Source: Lophius americanus (taxonomy: Eukaryota > Chordata > Actinopteri > Lophiiformes > Lophiidae). From it: a DNA stretch of 64,000 bases. Within the stretch, counting starts at the first letter, position 1; every line of letters starts with the position of its first letter. The DNA is taken from contig JBBDHG010000019.1 in the NCBI GenBank assembly GCA_037951165.1, positions 8,817,501 through 8,881,500 on the forward strand. Reading direction: 5' to 3'. The translations under genes were made by a program, and so were the position numbers. Below the pieces are notes generated by a model. The model did not search any database, had not been told where the DNA came from, and saw nothing but the letters and a program-made list of their open reading frames with translations. Positions 45,470-57,299 of this stretch are shown piece after piece.

Positions 45470-47879
45470 TGTAAGCATCGTTCAGTTCATTATATGTTGG
45501 CTTTGTTCGGGGACTTCAGCGCTCATGGCTGGCTCTATACTGTTGCTAGCTTTAGCTGCTCTGCTAACGCTGGCATATTTAAAATTAATATGTTCCTCGA
45601 GGGGAAAATTGAGTGTGCGATTAAGTTTGTTGTACCGAATGTCTTTGGGGTTGTTCATACGCAAGGTTTTTACGATTCATCTTTTGAAGAGCACCAAATC
45701 CTAACACGCTTGAAAGCTGGAACCAGCATTTTTGACATTTTGTTGAAAAATTATTGAAAAATCTATTATTGAAGTCATTTCTTATTTTGAGCTCTTGAAT
45801 GATATGACTAAAAATTATAGTCTGCATTGATATATGGCACCCGTGTCATCTGTCATTATAATAAATGTGGATTTCAATGTTTTTTTTACAATATACCAAC
45901 CCACAAAGGCTTTTCAGTAGTAGAGATTTATTGACACACATATAGTACATCAGTAAAAATCATGTTTATGTATGATAATGTTCAGTGGCCTACATAGCTA
46001 AATAGAGACATTTTATCCTTAAATGCAAAGAAACATATTCAATGGATCAAAGCAATTAGGAGAAATCATGCCCTTATAAGTAGACCAAGTTGCGGGGTCA
46101 CTTTGCGGGGGTATTTTTTCCCAGCTTAAATCTGATTGGCGCTCTTTCCTTTCCAACAGCATCTTTCTTAAGGTAGAATAGAGTTAGTCATTTGTAAAGG
46201 TGTATACTAAATCCACGCCTTTTTGAAAAACTGCTGTATTGATTTAAATTAAATTTCAAAAGCTTGCTACTGTCAATTCTTTATAAATAAATGAAAGCAA
46301 TTAATGAAACTAATGATATTTCCAAGCCATCTCGGGATTTGGGAAATATCTGATCTCCCAAAATGTCATATGTGCTATATTCTCTATGCACCCATGTTTT
46401 AAATGAATATATAATAATATTGTTTGATTTCCTAAGCTTATTTGATATTCAGAATGGGGTTAAAAAAGGTCCTATTTGCAAAATTATCATCATGTGTGTC
46501 TTAATTGCTCAAAATGAGCGCGCGGTGCAGGATGAAGAAAAAAAACCTTAAAAATAAATTGGAGATAGCTAACACAAAATAAACCAAAAAATAACAGAAT
46601 GAAAACATGAGTCATAACGTTTGACTGCTTTAGGAATGTTTTTGAATGGCGTAAGTATGTGTTCATCTTGTAAATGTAAACTTCAGCTTGTAATAGAAAT
46701 GCAAGTTTATGTTAATGGAGGTTCGGTAAGTAACTATAATACTTTTTCTAACTCAATCCTCTCAATAGGTCACATGCATAATAGACCTTTAACCTTTACA
46801 TGTGAAAGGAAACACGCTCAAAATAGGACATTTTGAGTCATGTTAAGAGCACAGGTGACAATTTCTGTGAAGTGATTCTCACTTAGAGAGGTTGAAGAAA
46901 GGCTCCCTCTCAGCATTAAGGTGTGTAATTCGGCATGTGGGCGAGCAGCTCAGTAAGGAGCTCTTATGTGGCGTAGCTCCCAGCACTGTGTAAATGTCAA
47001 CCTGGGAATGAAAGTGTGTGAGAAAGAGTTTGTGTTTGTGTGTGTGACTGTGTGTCTAGATTAGAGAGAGACATAGAGATGTTAAGAATCCCGGCATGTG
47101 CCAGATATTGCATGACTCTGTGAATTCAAAATGGAGTGGGGATAGGAAGGATGCAGATAGACTAAGGAGGTTGAGTAGCTTAGGTCATATAAGGGATAAT
47201 AATGGTGGCAGTGTATAGTGAAAAAGGGTAAGTGTGGTACAAGTAGCTCATGATTTCTCTCTGTGTGACTGTGTGTGTGTGTGTCTGTGTGCGTGAGCGC
47301 AAGACGCCGTAAATTAGTCACACTTCAGAGTGACAATCATTGGTCTCTGCTCAGTTAATGACGTTTGATTGCTATTATTACTTGTGCTCTTTTATATTAC
47401 ACCTCCTACGCTCTTTTTTCCATAAACGTCACTGGCTACAAGATTAGTGAGACTTGAAAAATCAGAATTGTACATGCCCACACCAAACGCTTATAAAAAG
47501 CAGTAAATGTCATTCATGAACAAACCAAACCAAAACTCTCCGTTAAATCTCATCTTTCTAAATCTCCTATCCGTACCTTCCATCTTTGACCTTCAGAAGG
47601 AGTGGTCAACAGCTAATATCCAATAATTCCAGATTAATGTCCCTGTATTCTAACGCTTTATTCTTAGCATATTTCTGCTAATTCAGCTCAGTATATATTC
47701 AGTCATCTGTGTGGTTAAATGCTCCTTTCAGGCCGGGTATACATTAAAAATTCATTAAGGAAGACATTTCAATTCAGGTAAGGATTCAGCCCTACATCTT
47801 GTCACCTTTTGATTTCTTGAAATACTTTATACACTATAAGAATAAATCATGCATCCATTTCATTTAATGTTAGCAGGCT
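45470..47879. other. intergenic, no gene recognised
   Basis: AT-rich, with a GT-rich microsatellite at about 47,030-47,055 and 47,268-47,300 (GTGTGTGT). The open frames are short and without family likeness. Confidence 0.6.
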
Positions 47880-48060
47880 TCACCTTGGACAAGCCGCCAG
47901 TTGATCACAGTAGCAACACATAAAGACAACGATTTGCACTCACGTTCCTACCCACAGGAAATTTACAACAACTAGTTCCCTGATTTTGCATTTTTGGGGG
48001 CTGTGGGTACATGTGTGGCACCGAAAGGGACCCTAAACACAAGGAGAGCATGTAGATGTC
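47880..48060 (+). repeat. vertebrate interspersed repeat, second copy
   Basis: CTTCACCTTGGACAAGCCGC, CCAGTTGATCACAG, TTTTTGGGGGCTGTGGG and GGAGAGCATGTAGATG match the order of the repeat also seen at 20.1 kb. Confidence 0.6.
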
Positions 48061-48139
48061 GCAGAGACTGGTCTCATCAGTGAAAATACCAGAATTAAAG
48101 CCATAACATTAGAACCACCTCAACCAGAGTTTAGGCAGC

Positions 48140-48420
48140 TTACACTAATCAGTCACAACATTAAAAGCACCTGCCTAATTTTGTTGATGCCGTCTTTCGG
48201 CCACCGAAACAGTTCTGCGATGCATTGTGTGTTCTCATGCATTTCTATCAGAACTGGCAATTTGTGCTACCGCAGTTTGTGGGATGGTGCAACCCGGGTT
48301 AGCCTTTGTACGCCATGTCCCTCTATCAGCCTTGGGCTCGCATCACCCTGTCACCTGTTCACCACTTGTTCTTCTTTAGACCACTTTGCTGTTTACTAAA
48401 CACTGCAAACTGTGAACATC
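48140..48420 (-). mobile_element. Tc1-like relic, internally deleted
   Basis: The terminal sequence ATCAGTCACAACATTAAAAG CACCTGCCTAAT is joined directly to the HTH-side block (CACCCTGTCACCTGTTCACC, GACCACTTTGCTGTTTACT). It is the same family as 38.9 and 41.3 kb; the middle of the transposase is missing. Confidence 0.5.
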
Positions 48421-49243
48421 CAACTTCCCTTTGTGTCGTTTATATCTGTTATGATGCGGTGAATTTCTAATTTTGACTATTTTTAGTGTGTTTTTCTATG
48501 ATCTTGTTGTCTTTATGGTCATGTTCCCTTCATCTGTGTCACTGCCTTCCTGACTCTGTATGTGGGAGAAAAATTCTAAAGTTGACTCCCACACTTAAAT
48601 CTTTTGAGGGATGCTCCCATAAACAATCAAATGACTCCTCGTGATATCCTGTGTTTATATGTGAGCATATTCAGGTGTGGAATAGAGTCTCCATATCTGA
48701 TTCTCTTATGTGTATAATTTAGACTCGGTAAGTTGCTTATTACAGCCCTGAGTAGGTGTGAATGTTTTAGTCGCCGAAGCAACAGAAAATCACCACGGTA
48801 ACTCAACATCAGGCCGACGCCCACAGACTGTCAGCAGAGAACAGATTATGGCACACAGTAACCTATCGTAGATTATGTGTGTGTATGTGCTGAGGTCTAA
48901 ACTGTGTGTGTGTCACTAATGTTTGTGTGTTTGGTTGTGGGTGTTTGTAAGTCAAATGGACGAGGGGAGAAGCAAGAGAAAAAGAGCAACTGAGACAAGA
49001 AACAAACCGAATGGAAGAAGCATGACCGTGGGAGGATGTCGAGGAGAGAGAGCAATGGAAGAGTGTAATAACAAACTAAAGAAGAGCAGAAAGGGGGGAG
49101 AGAAGGAGAATCTCATGTCACAGCATGGTAATGGGGGTGTGTTTGGTTCACCTTGTAGAGTCGCATCTACTTAGGTTGTGTCTTCAACAGTGTGTCAGGT
49201 CCATTCAAACCTGATGGCTTTTCCTGTCTGTTACACCTCTCAC

Positions 49244-49246
<3 letters not shown>

Positions 49247-49316
<70 letters not shown>
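49247..49316 (+). repeat. (CT)n microsatellite
   Basis: Two long CT runs separated by one CACAT interruption. Confidence 0.97.
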
Positions 49317-49318
<2 letters not shown>

Positions 49319-50524
49319 TCTCCTGACAACTTTTAAACCAAGGGTGCCCTGCTACGACAAGGGCAGGTGCTCTGGGGGTCAAAACGGAGACATACCATCT
49401 CTTACTCCCACTCTCTCTCCTCCTCCACCTTTTCTTCCACTTCCTCATCCAGATCTCCAAAGGCACATTGTTAGTTGAATAAACCAAACCAGCATCGGCT
49501 GTGTTGTACATGTGACCACAACGACAAAGACAGCAGATGGCAGACTAAAAGGCCCACCTACAACATTTGCCGGCAGACTTAAACACAGATCCTTGTGGAG
49601 GAGCTCTTCTACAATGTGTCAACCAGGAGGAAAGCCCTAAAGAGCCCTGGTGATGATTAATCCAGGGTTGTAGGGAACCCTGATGAGCAGCAGGGCAGGC
49701 TGTCAGGAGAGGCAAGTGAGGCTAATGATGAAAAGTAAAAATGAAATAAGGACAAAATAAAATAAATATTATTATGTGTCTAATGATTCCAATCCTTTCA
49801 TTCATTTTTCATAATCAAAATCGTTGAATTTGCGTATTCCCAGTTCAATGCTATTATGAGCTGAGCCTCATCTCCGGTTGAGCAGTCCCTCGTAAACTGG
49901 GTTGAGTGTGTGCCTTTTGCTTTCTCACTGTTTGTCAGCGATGTAATGTTTGTAGACACTTTTATCATATGTCCTCACTTTCCATAGAACAGGTCATGTG
50001 TTTCATGTGTGTGTATAACACATTTATTTTCGCTGCTCTGACATAAAACTGTAATGAAAAAGCACGAGGTGAGGCAGCCAGTACCTCCGCCTCACTGAGG
50101 GAGGCGTGCTGTGCCCACCACTAAATGCTTGTTCTGCTGTTGCTCTTTTTCTATGCAGAGACAAAATCAGAGTCAAGTTCACTACAGTGGTCGTTTTTTG
50201 AAAAAATGTTTTGCTTTGACTGCAAAAATGGAAGAGTTTAAATACAAGCCAACCCAGGAAAATCGACTAATTATTACATTTTAAGAAATGAGGCTATAAT
50301 TTTGTTTATATATTTGTATACAATTTGAAATATTTCGAAAACCAAAAAATGTAAAAGGAGTAAAGATAAGCTACTAGGTTCATATATTTGTAAATCTGAC
50401 TCTGATAGTTTCAGTTTTCATCTGCCACAAACCTCACCTCACGTCAATGGTGAAGTCTTTCCTGTCTAAAAAAAAAGAGATGGTAGCAGAGGTGAGGAAA
50501 TTGCCCAGTGCGTCTTAAGACTAA

Positions 50525-52080
50525 GCAATTTTATTTATAAGCACATTTCAGCAACAGGACAATTCAAAGTGCATTACACAAACCATCAAGAAAATTGAGA
50601 CAAAATGCATAAGAGTATTAAGACATAATCAAAACAGTTACACTGTAAGCCTTTGCTGTAAATGTACAGAAAAAGTCTTGGTGTATAAAACATTAAGAAA
50701 AATTATAAAATGAATAGCAAGCTAAAAAAGAAAAGCCACAGTAGAAAAAAATCAACTGTCTAAGTCCTTTCAACCACAGACTTAATCTTGTGTCTTCTCA
50801 AAGAGTCCTGTATAGGAAAGACTGAAATAAGAATAATTATAAAAATATAAAGATTCAATAGAAGGCAACAGCAAATAATAAAGTTTTTAGTTTTAATTTA
50901 AAAGATCTTAGGGTTGGAGACTTTTTTAACGGTCTCAATGTGGCTTTAAAACTCAGGTTGAGTCCATGACTACACCAAGATTTTTGGCTTTGTTTACGCT
51001 CAATAACATTACAGATTGCCAATCTTTAACTTTCCTTTTTGGCAACAAAAACTACAACCTCAGTTTTGTCTTTGTTCAGCTGAAGGAAATTCTAGCACAT
51101 CCAATTTGTGACTTGTTCAATGCACTCACTCAGTTCCTGTATTGGATTAAAGTCCCCTGATGATAGTGTTATGTAAATTTGTGTGTCATCTGCATAGTTA
51201 TGGGAACTTGTTTTGTTATTATCCAAAATATGAGCTAGTTAAAGCATGTAGATGTAGAACCCCAGAGGTTCCAAGACAGGGCCTTGGGGATATCCGCCAT
51301 ATAATTTTGTCCAGCTCAGATTGGCCATTACTCATAGACACAAAGAAGTCCCCGTCTTTTGAGTAGGATTTAAACTAGTACTGTGTCAGAAATACTCACC
51401 CAGTTTTCCAGTCGGTCCAGTAAAATATTATGGCCAACAGTATTGATGCAACACTGAGATCCAGCAGAACTAAAACTGAAGTTCTACCACTGTCTGTGTT
51501 CAATCGGATGTCATTGAAGGCCTGAACCAGAGCAGTCTCAGTGCTATGGAGCGCTCAGAAACCTTGGTCTGTAATTATTTACTATTGATGAGTCCGGATT
51601 GTTCTGTCTTAGGAGCGGTTTAATGCAGCAGTTTTCAGGACCTGTGGGAAGACTCCAGAATCCAGAGAAGCATTAACAATCGGTAAAAGCTCTTAGAACA
51701 TACAATCTCAAACTGAAATCTGAAGAAGCCTGTTGGCAGAATGTGAAGCTACAGGAGGAGGATTTAAGATGTTGTATAATAACCTGCATGTCCGGTTTAT
51801 TGGATAAAATTGTGTCATGTTGTCTGAACCAGTTTAAAGAGGACACAAAGGTAACACAAGGAGAAACTGGCTGATTGTCTGATTTTTTTCTGTCAAAAGG
51901 AAAGACTACTGATGCAGGAGGGTTTGTTAGCCTGTCCACAGTAACAAACAAGTGCGGCGTATTATTGTTGTTTTGGGTGATGTTGTCAGAGAAGAAGGAC
52001 TGCCTTGCATTTCTCAGTTTTGAATTATAAATGCAAAGTCTCTCACAAAGATGGCCTTCCTCCATGGAGATTCTTTCTTA
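50525..52080 (-). mobile_element. L2/Rex1-like LINE, 5'-truncated
   Basis: On the minus strand the order is: the EN-RT linker frame NSKLRNARQSFFSDNITQNN..FVTVDRLTNPP (about 52,050-51,900), an RT body with several stops, the YADD motif as NYADDTQIYI (about 51,200), NFLQLNKDKTEVVVF (about 51,080), and a 3' tail GCACTTTGAATTGTCCTGTT..TATAAATAAAATT at 50,525-50,570. An old, inactive copy. Confidence 0.8.
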
Positions 52081-55000
52081 TGAGAGACCGTTTTCACTAC
52101 GGTGGGTGTATTGATCAATATCAATAACATTTTAATTTTGTAATTAAAATGATATACAAGCTAATTGACAGATGTCATGTGACAGATGAGAGTCCGAATA
52201 AATTGCTCGCTGGTGTTATCAGTGACACATCTTCTGTGACCTCTGTCTGATCATTTCTCTGCACAGGGAGCTTGCTCTCATAGAGGACACAGGAATGATC
52301 AGACCGGGCAACATCCATCCCCACAATCTTAGATTGTGTTAGTGGATAATATTCGAGGAGTTTTCGTGAATGCGGGCAGCCGGCAGCAGACTGAGGTCAG
52401 TGGTTAGGATCAGAAGCTCGCCTATATGATGAGAGGATTACTCTTTAATGCAAATTACTACATCAAAAAATGCCCATGTCACTAGTTACCTCTTTCTGTC
52501 AGCAGCTCTGAGTTAATGACAAACCTGTTCAAAACCAAAAAATATATGTACAAATACATAAATAATCTATTCAGATTCTATGATATCCCCCAGTAAGTTC
52601 TGGGTCTAGGGTCTTTTCTTATTTGACCTTGTCCTGGAAAAACTCCAAAGGGAGAGAAGGAAGTTCATTTCAGAAGCTCATATCCACAACGGCTGTCTTT
52701 GTGTAGGTACAGAGAGCTCAAGACTATACCTGAGCGTAAAAACAGAAATCGACTGGTAAATTGAGATTACATGGCGTTATTGGCTCTACCTAACTGACAA
52801 TATGCAGTATGAAGTTGGTCGGCATTACAGCTCTCTAAATGTGAAGTCTTTGGTCATTAGTTATTTGAGGCTGAATTTGATCCCACAGCTCGACTGCCTC
52901 AGATCTTCTGCACTTTAAATGTCAGCAGCGCAAGATGGTAGCCAGCCCTTCCTAACGACTGACCAGTCGATTTCCTTCATTTCCATACGGCATGAGGAAG
53001 TGACGGCGTCCTCCTGAACAGGAGTTTATTATGAAAATCCAACTCTCTCAGTCTCTGAGTGTAATCATGATTATAGAGCAATGATATTCAGAACTAAATT
53101 ATCCCAAAAACAAATCTTACCAACCGTTTGATTAATGCTCTTCTAGGCCAGTGTGTGTGGCGTGATCACGTGTGATGGTCGGTGTCCAATGACAAACTGT
53201 GACTTAAAAGTCCAGTGTGTTTGTGTGTTTGTCTGGTGGGGAGGTGCTGCGAGCTCTCTCACTCTCTCACTCTCCTTCTCTACCTACATTTTTCTACCTG
53301 GGGCATCTCTGCAGAGGAAGTGTCAGCGGGGGAACAACCGCCCGTTCTGCCTGTTGTGGGGTGACAGATGCGTTCTCAGCCCTGATCGCAAAAATTCCGG
53401 GAAGAGGTTAGGAGGCGCTTAACCCTTTAAAGTCCTACTCAACTGTACGGCTGAGCACATTTTCAGTCTCTATTTTTTATTGAAAAATGTGTGACATATG
53501 ACTAACCAGAGTATAATATGACCCAGTGGCAGCATGTTTATACTGAACAATAATGGGTAAAGGATGGGGCTTTGCCCATTAAAGGCACAGTATTTTAAGG
53601 CAAGGTATTTTATTATACCGTTTATTTTTCTAAACACAAACAAAATTAAATATGCACAGAAATAATTTTGCCATAATTTTTTCCTTCTTTGTGAGGACAT
53701 TAAAGATTTAAAACCACTTAATGCCCATTAGGGGGAATGTTGTGTAAACGGCTACATGTGTGAAAAGAGTAACAACCGTTTGCATTAAGCTATGAAGACA
53801 AAATAAAACGTCTCATCCCAATGCTTCCAGTGTTTGTGCTAAGCAATGGTAAACATCCTGGTCCATCTCTCAGCTGAACACACAGAAATGTAATTGTTGT
53901 TAATCTTCTTATTCAACTGCAACAACAACAACAACATTCTCCCTATACTGTATATCCCAGACCCTGCCCACCTACACAGGGGGTTTTAATTTTTCTGGCT
54001 GGCTGATCAGACATCTGCTTGTTAAAGTTAGGCAGAGCTACTTACAAAAATCAAGGGGGATTAAAGAAAAATTCCAATTACATTAATGAAGGCAAATGTT
54101 TCCCCACTTTAACTTGAAGCTTTATCTGTGTTTACTGGCACAGCAGAGAAATAAGAAATAAGAAATAAGATGCTACAATGATAACGTTGATGCAATGGAG
54201 AATGAAGCCTGACTACATTATCATTTCCAGCAGCATGGACTGGTGTTGAATCGTTTCCATCTAATGGGTGTTAGCTAATTTAACTTATAGGCTTCCGATT
54301 TCATTTTAAACAAGGACGCGAACAATGTCATGTAGAATTAATTCAGGATCTCTGGGCTTCTCGAGACATGGATTGCTCCCCATGAGCCATACAGATTGAT
54401 TTATTTATGTTCAGTTGTTCTGTTTCAGAAAATGCGTGTAATACTGCAAAACATTTGAAATGCCATCAAATGCTCAAAAACAAAAAGTGTCCAGGTGTCT
54501 TTTTTTGTTGAGAAGAAAACCAATTAATATGATACACCTTACACCATTACACCAAACATTTGTTTCAAGACTTTGTCGAGGCAATTTATGAATTTGTGGT
54601 AATAAAAGCAATGCAGGAATAGGAATGTCTGCCTTGTGATCAATTACAGTTCATTTCCTGTACTTTTTTCTGAAGTTTTTACTTGCCTTTCGTTAATTAT
54701 GAGCTTATTTTCAATGTGTCAACCACATGGTTGGACCAGTTCTGAATTGAACTACCTTCAATTCAAGTGGATATAAATTTTATCCCTGCTTTAATAGGGA
54801 AAACGTTCCATTGGATAGTGATATTAATGTTGTTGGACAAATTCACAGCAGGTTTGATTTATGACCAATAACAGCATAGTTCCTTTGTTTGGTCTCTTGC
54901 AGCATTTCATATCAGTCGGAGGGAACTGAGGCTCCTCTTGTACCTGTGATAACAACCATTTTTCAGCTCTTGAAGTTGTTGTTCTGGTTCACCTTACTTT

Positions 55001-55309
55001 ATTGTAATTGTTTCTTTCTTTTTCGCCCACTAATAGCAGTTGGAAGATCCCAACTAAATGAGTAGACAAATAGTTCCAATGGTGATCTATACCGAGTAAC
55101 AGCCAAAAAGCTGTTCACTGAAGGCGTTATTTTTACCTGTGATCACGGTGAATGTGTCTGTTTTGTGCAACCTGCAGACAGAAGAGTATATCGGTAGGAG
55201 GGTTTGTTTTGTATGTCGCTTGTAAATGATAGACGTATGCCACCATTACTATATTTGAGGTAGAGCACATGTGACTCAGGGGATGTTCTATGAAAATTGT
55301 CCAAATAAA
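52081..55309. other. intergenic, no gene recognised
   Basis: No coding exon, RNA gene or named repeat was found. A short tandem repeat AATAAGAAATAAGAAATAAG lies at about 54,150. Confidence 0.55.
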
Positions 55310-55339
55310 CATTCACTCATGTTGAAATATGAGTGAATG
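55310..55339. repeat. perfect inverted repeat, 11-bp arms, 8-nt loop
   Basis: CATTCACTCAT (55310-55320) and ATGAGTGAATG (55329-55339) flank GTTGAAAT. Confidence 0.92.
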
Positions 55340-56833
55340 CTGGTTGTTAGAAAGAAAGACTGAATAGAAGCTGCAAATTCTACCAGAAGCTATAGGAAGC
55401 CATTGAGACTTCAAATAGGTAGCTCTAGTCAAACTGACTTTTATTGGTGGGATCTGTACCTGATGCACTTAATAATTAAGTCCGTATAGTGAATATATGT
55501 ATTACCAGTAGGAAGACATTAATTGAGTCTAAATAGTCCAAATTAAATATTACTATGCATCATTCAGTATATTTGAGACTAATGTTGTCTTACTTCATTT
55601 TAAACACTCATCGGCTTTGTTTCTTTCTTTTCTCCACAAACACACACAAATGCAAGAATGACAAAAAAAAGAAAACAAAAGGCCGCAACATACCTTTTCC
55701 TAACTGCTTGGTACTCAATAAATATTTATGAAAACTATGGTGAGTATAATTGCAAATACTTGATAAAACTAGAGCCTTAAGTCAGCATCTACCAACACTG
55801 TGCATTTGTTGGAATTGAGAGCTTCATTTAGAGAATTCTGTTTACATAAATAGCTCCGATACAGATAGCAGATTCAATGAATCTCTCTGTCAAACATTTA
55901 CTTCTCTATGCTTTATGTTTGGAAAATTAAGGAGCCTTTCTTTACAAATAAAATTAGTATTTTAACCTCTGGCGATCTTCTATGACGAAGAGAGCAGCAC
56001 AAACGGAGACAATGCACAGCCATTCTTTTTTCATAGGACACATGAAAAAGAAAAGAAAAAATAGAAATAGAAAAAAATTAATCAGTGGCTATTCAGCCAT
56101 TACTTTCATTTCCGACACTGTGACAGAACAAGTCTGGTGGAATTTTAATGAGCTCTATTATCTACGGTCTGAGCATGTGAGAGAAAACTATGTGTGTGTG
56201 GGAGAAACAGAGGAAGGGGAACAATATACACACACAAACACACAGTAGAAAGACAGGTGAACTCCAAAGGTCTCTGAAACAGGGTATCCAAACTTTATTT
56301 TATTGGTATTATCAGAAGTACCATCAAGAGCAGTCACAGTTAGTGGCAACACACATACAACTTTCCCCTATCAGTTGGCTGTTCAACAAAAGAAAAATGC
56401 ACATTCGCACGCACACACTTAAGAGGGCAGCAGAAAAAAACACAACAACCAAAGAATAGAGAAACAGAAACACAGAAAAAAAGATCTTCATTATTACCTA
56501 CATTATCACTGCTGCAGTTATTATTACATTTACATAAAAAACAAACCAAATCGAAATGGACAAACGTGACATTTCCAACTACACCCTATGAGCGCGAAGA
56601 CAAGATGGAAGAGAAAAATGTGGATGGAAAATGATGTGTTGTAAATAAGAGTTAAGAAAGCAAGACGGAAAGATGAGGTATATCTCAAACACAGAAATGA
56701 TTCAGACTTTAGCGATAACGTCAGGCGTATTTTGCTTCACAAAAGTAGATTGACACACATGTAAGAAGACAGCGGTGAGCCACTGGGATAGACAGCCAGA
56801 CACACCTGAGAGGAAAAAGTGGCACAATCTGAG

Positions 56834-56868
56834 TAATAATTAATGCATTATTAGCATAATTAATGACT
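56834..56868. promoter_or_regulatory. cluster of TAAT/ATTA homeodomain-type sites
   Basis: AATAATTAATGCATTATTAG and ATAATTAATGA within 35 bases contain repeated TAATTA/ATTA cores, the binding core of homeodomain proteins. It lies downstream of slc8a1. Function is inferred only; AT-rich background could produce it. Confidence 0.3.
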
Positions 56869-57299
56869 AAGTTTGACAAAACCCCATCTGAAATGCCCCT
56901 TATATATGAAACTAAGACCAAATGGAGAGAGACATAGAGAAATGAAATGAAATAAATCAGCCCTAGAAGAAGAAAGAGGATGCATGAGAAGAGTGAGGCA
57001 GAGATAGAGAAACGAGCTTTAAGCAAACCACAACTTCTCCAAAAAGGCAATATATGTCATTCTTGAGTGCAGTGAGGGTTTTTGTTTCCTTTAAATAAAT
57101 ATGAAGAATCCATTCTCTAATATTAGCATGATGGCTATATAGTCCAACTCACTTACACTATACTCACTGTACAGTATATACACAATATTATTATTATTAT
57201 TATTTCTTAAATGATGAAATAACCTTTAGATGTACATACAGTATTCCTATCCTTCTGTCAGAGAATACAGCCACGGTATTAGAAGTAGCAAGCAGAGTC

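Noticed and set aside
45443..45757. 104-residue plus-strand open frame after the unknown locus
   Set aside because: No family likeness, no splice context, overlaps the candidate poly(A) signal; probably chance.
49167..49511. 114-residue minus-strand open frame
   Set aside because: Its core is an Arg-Glu repeat produced by the CT microsatellite.
51673..52065. 130-residue minus-strand gene
   Set aside because: NARQSFFSDNI..VDRLTNPP is the linker region of an L2/Rex1-like LINE, so it is counted within that element.
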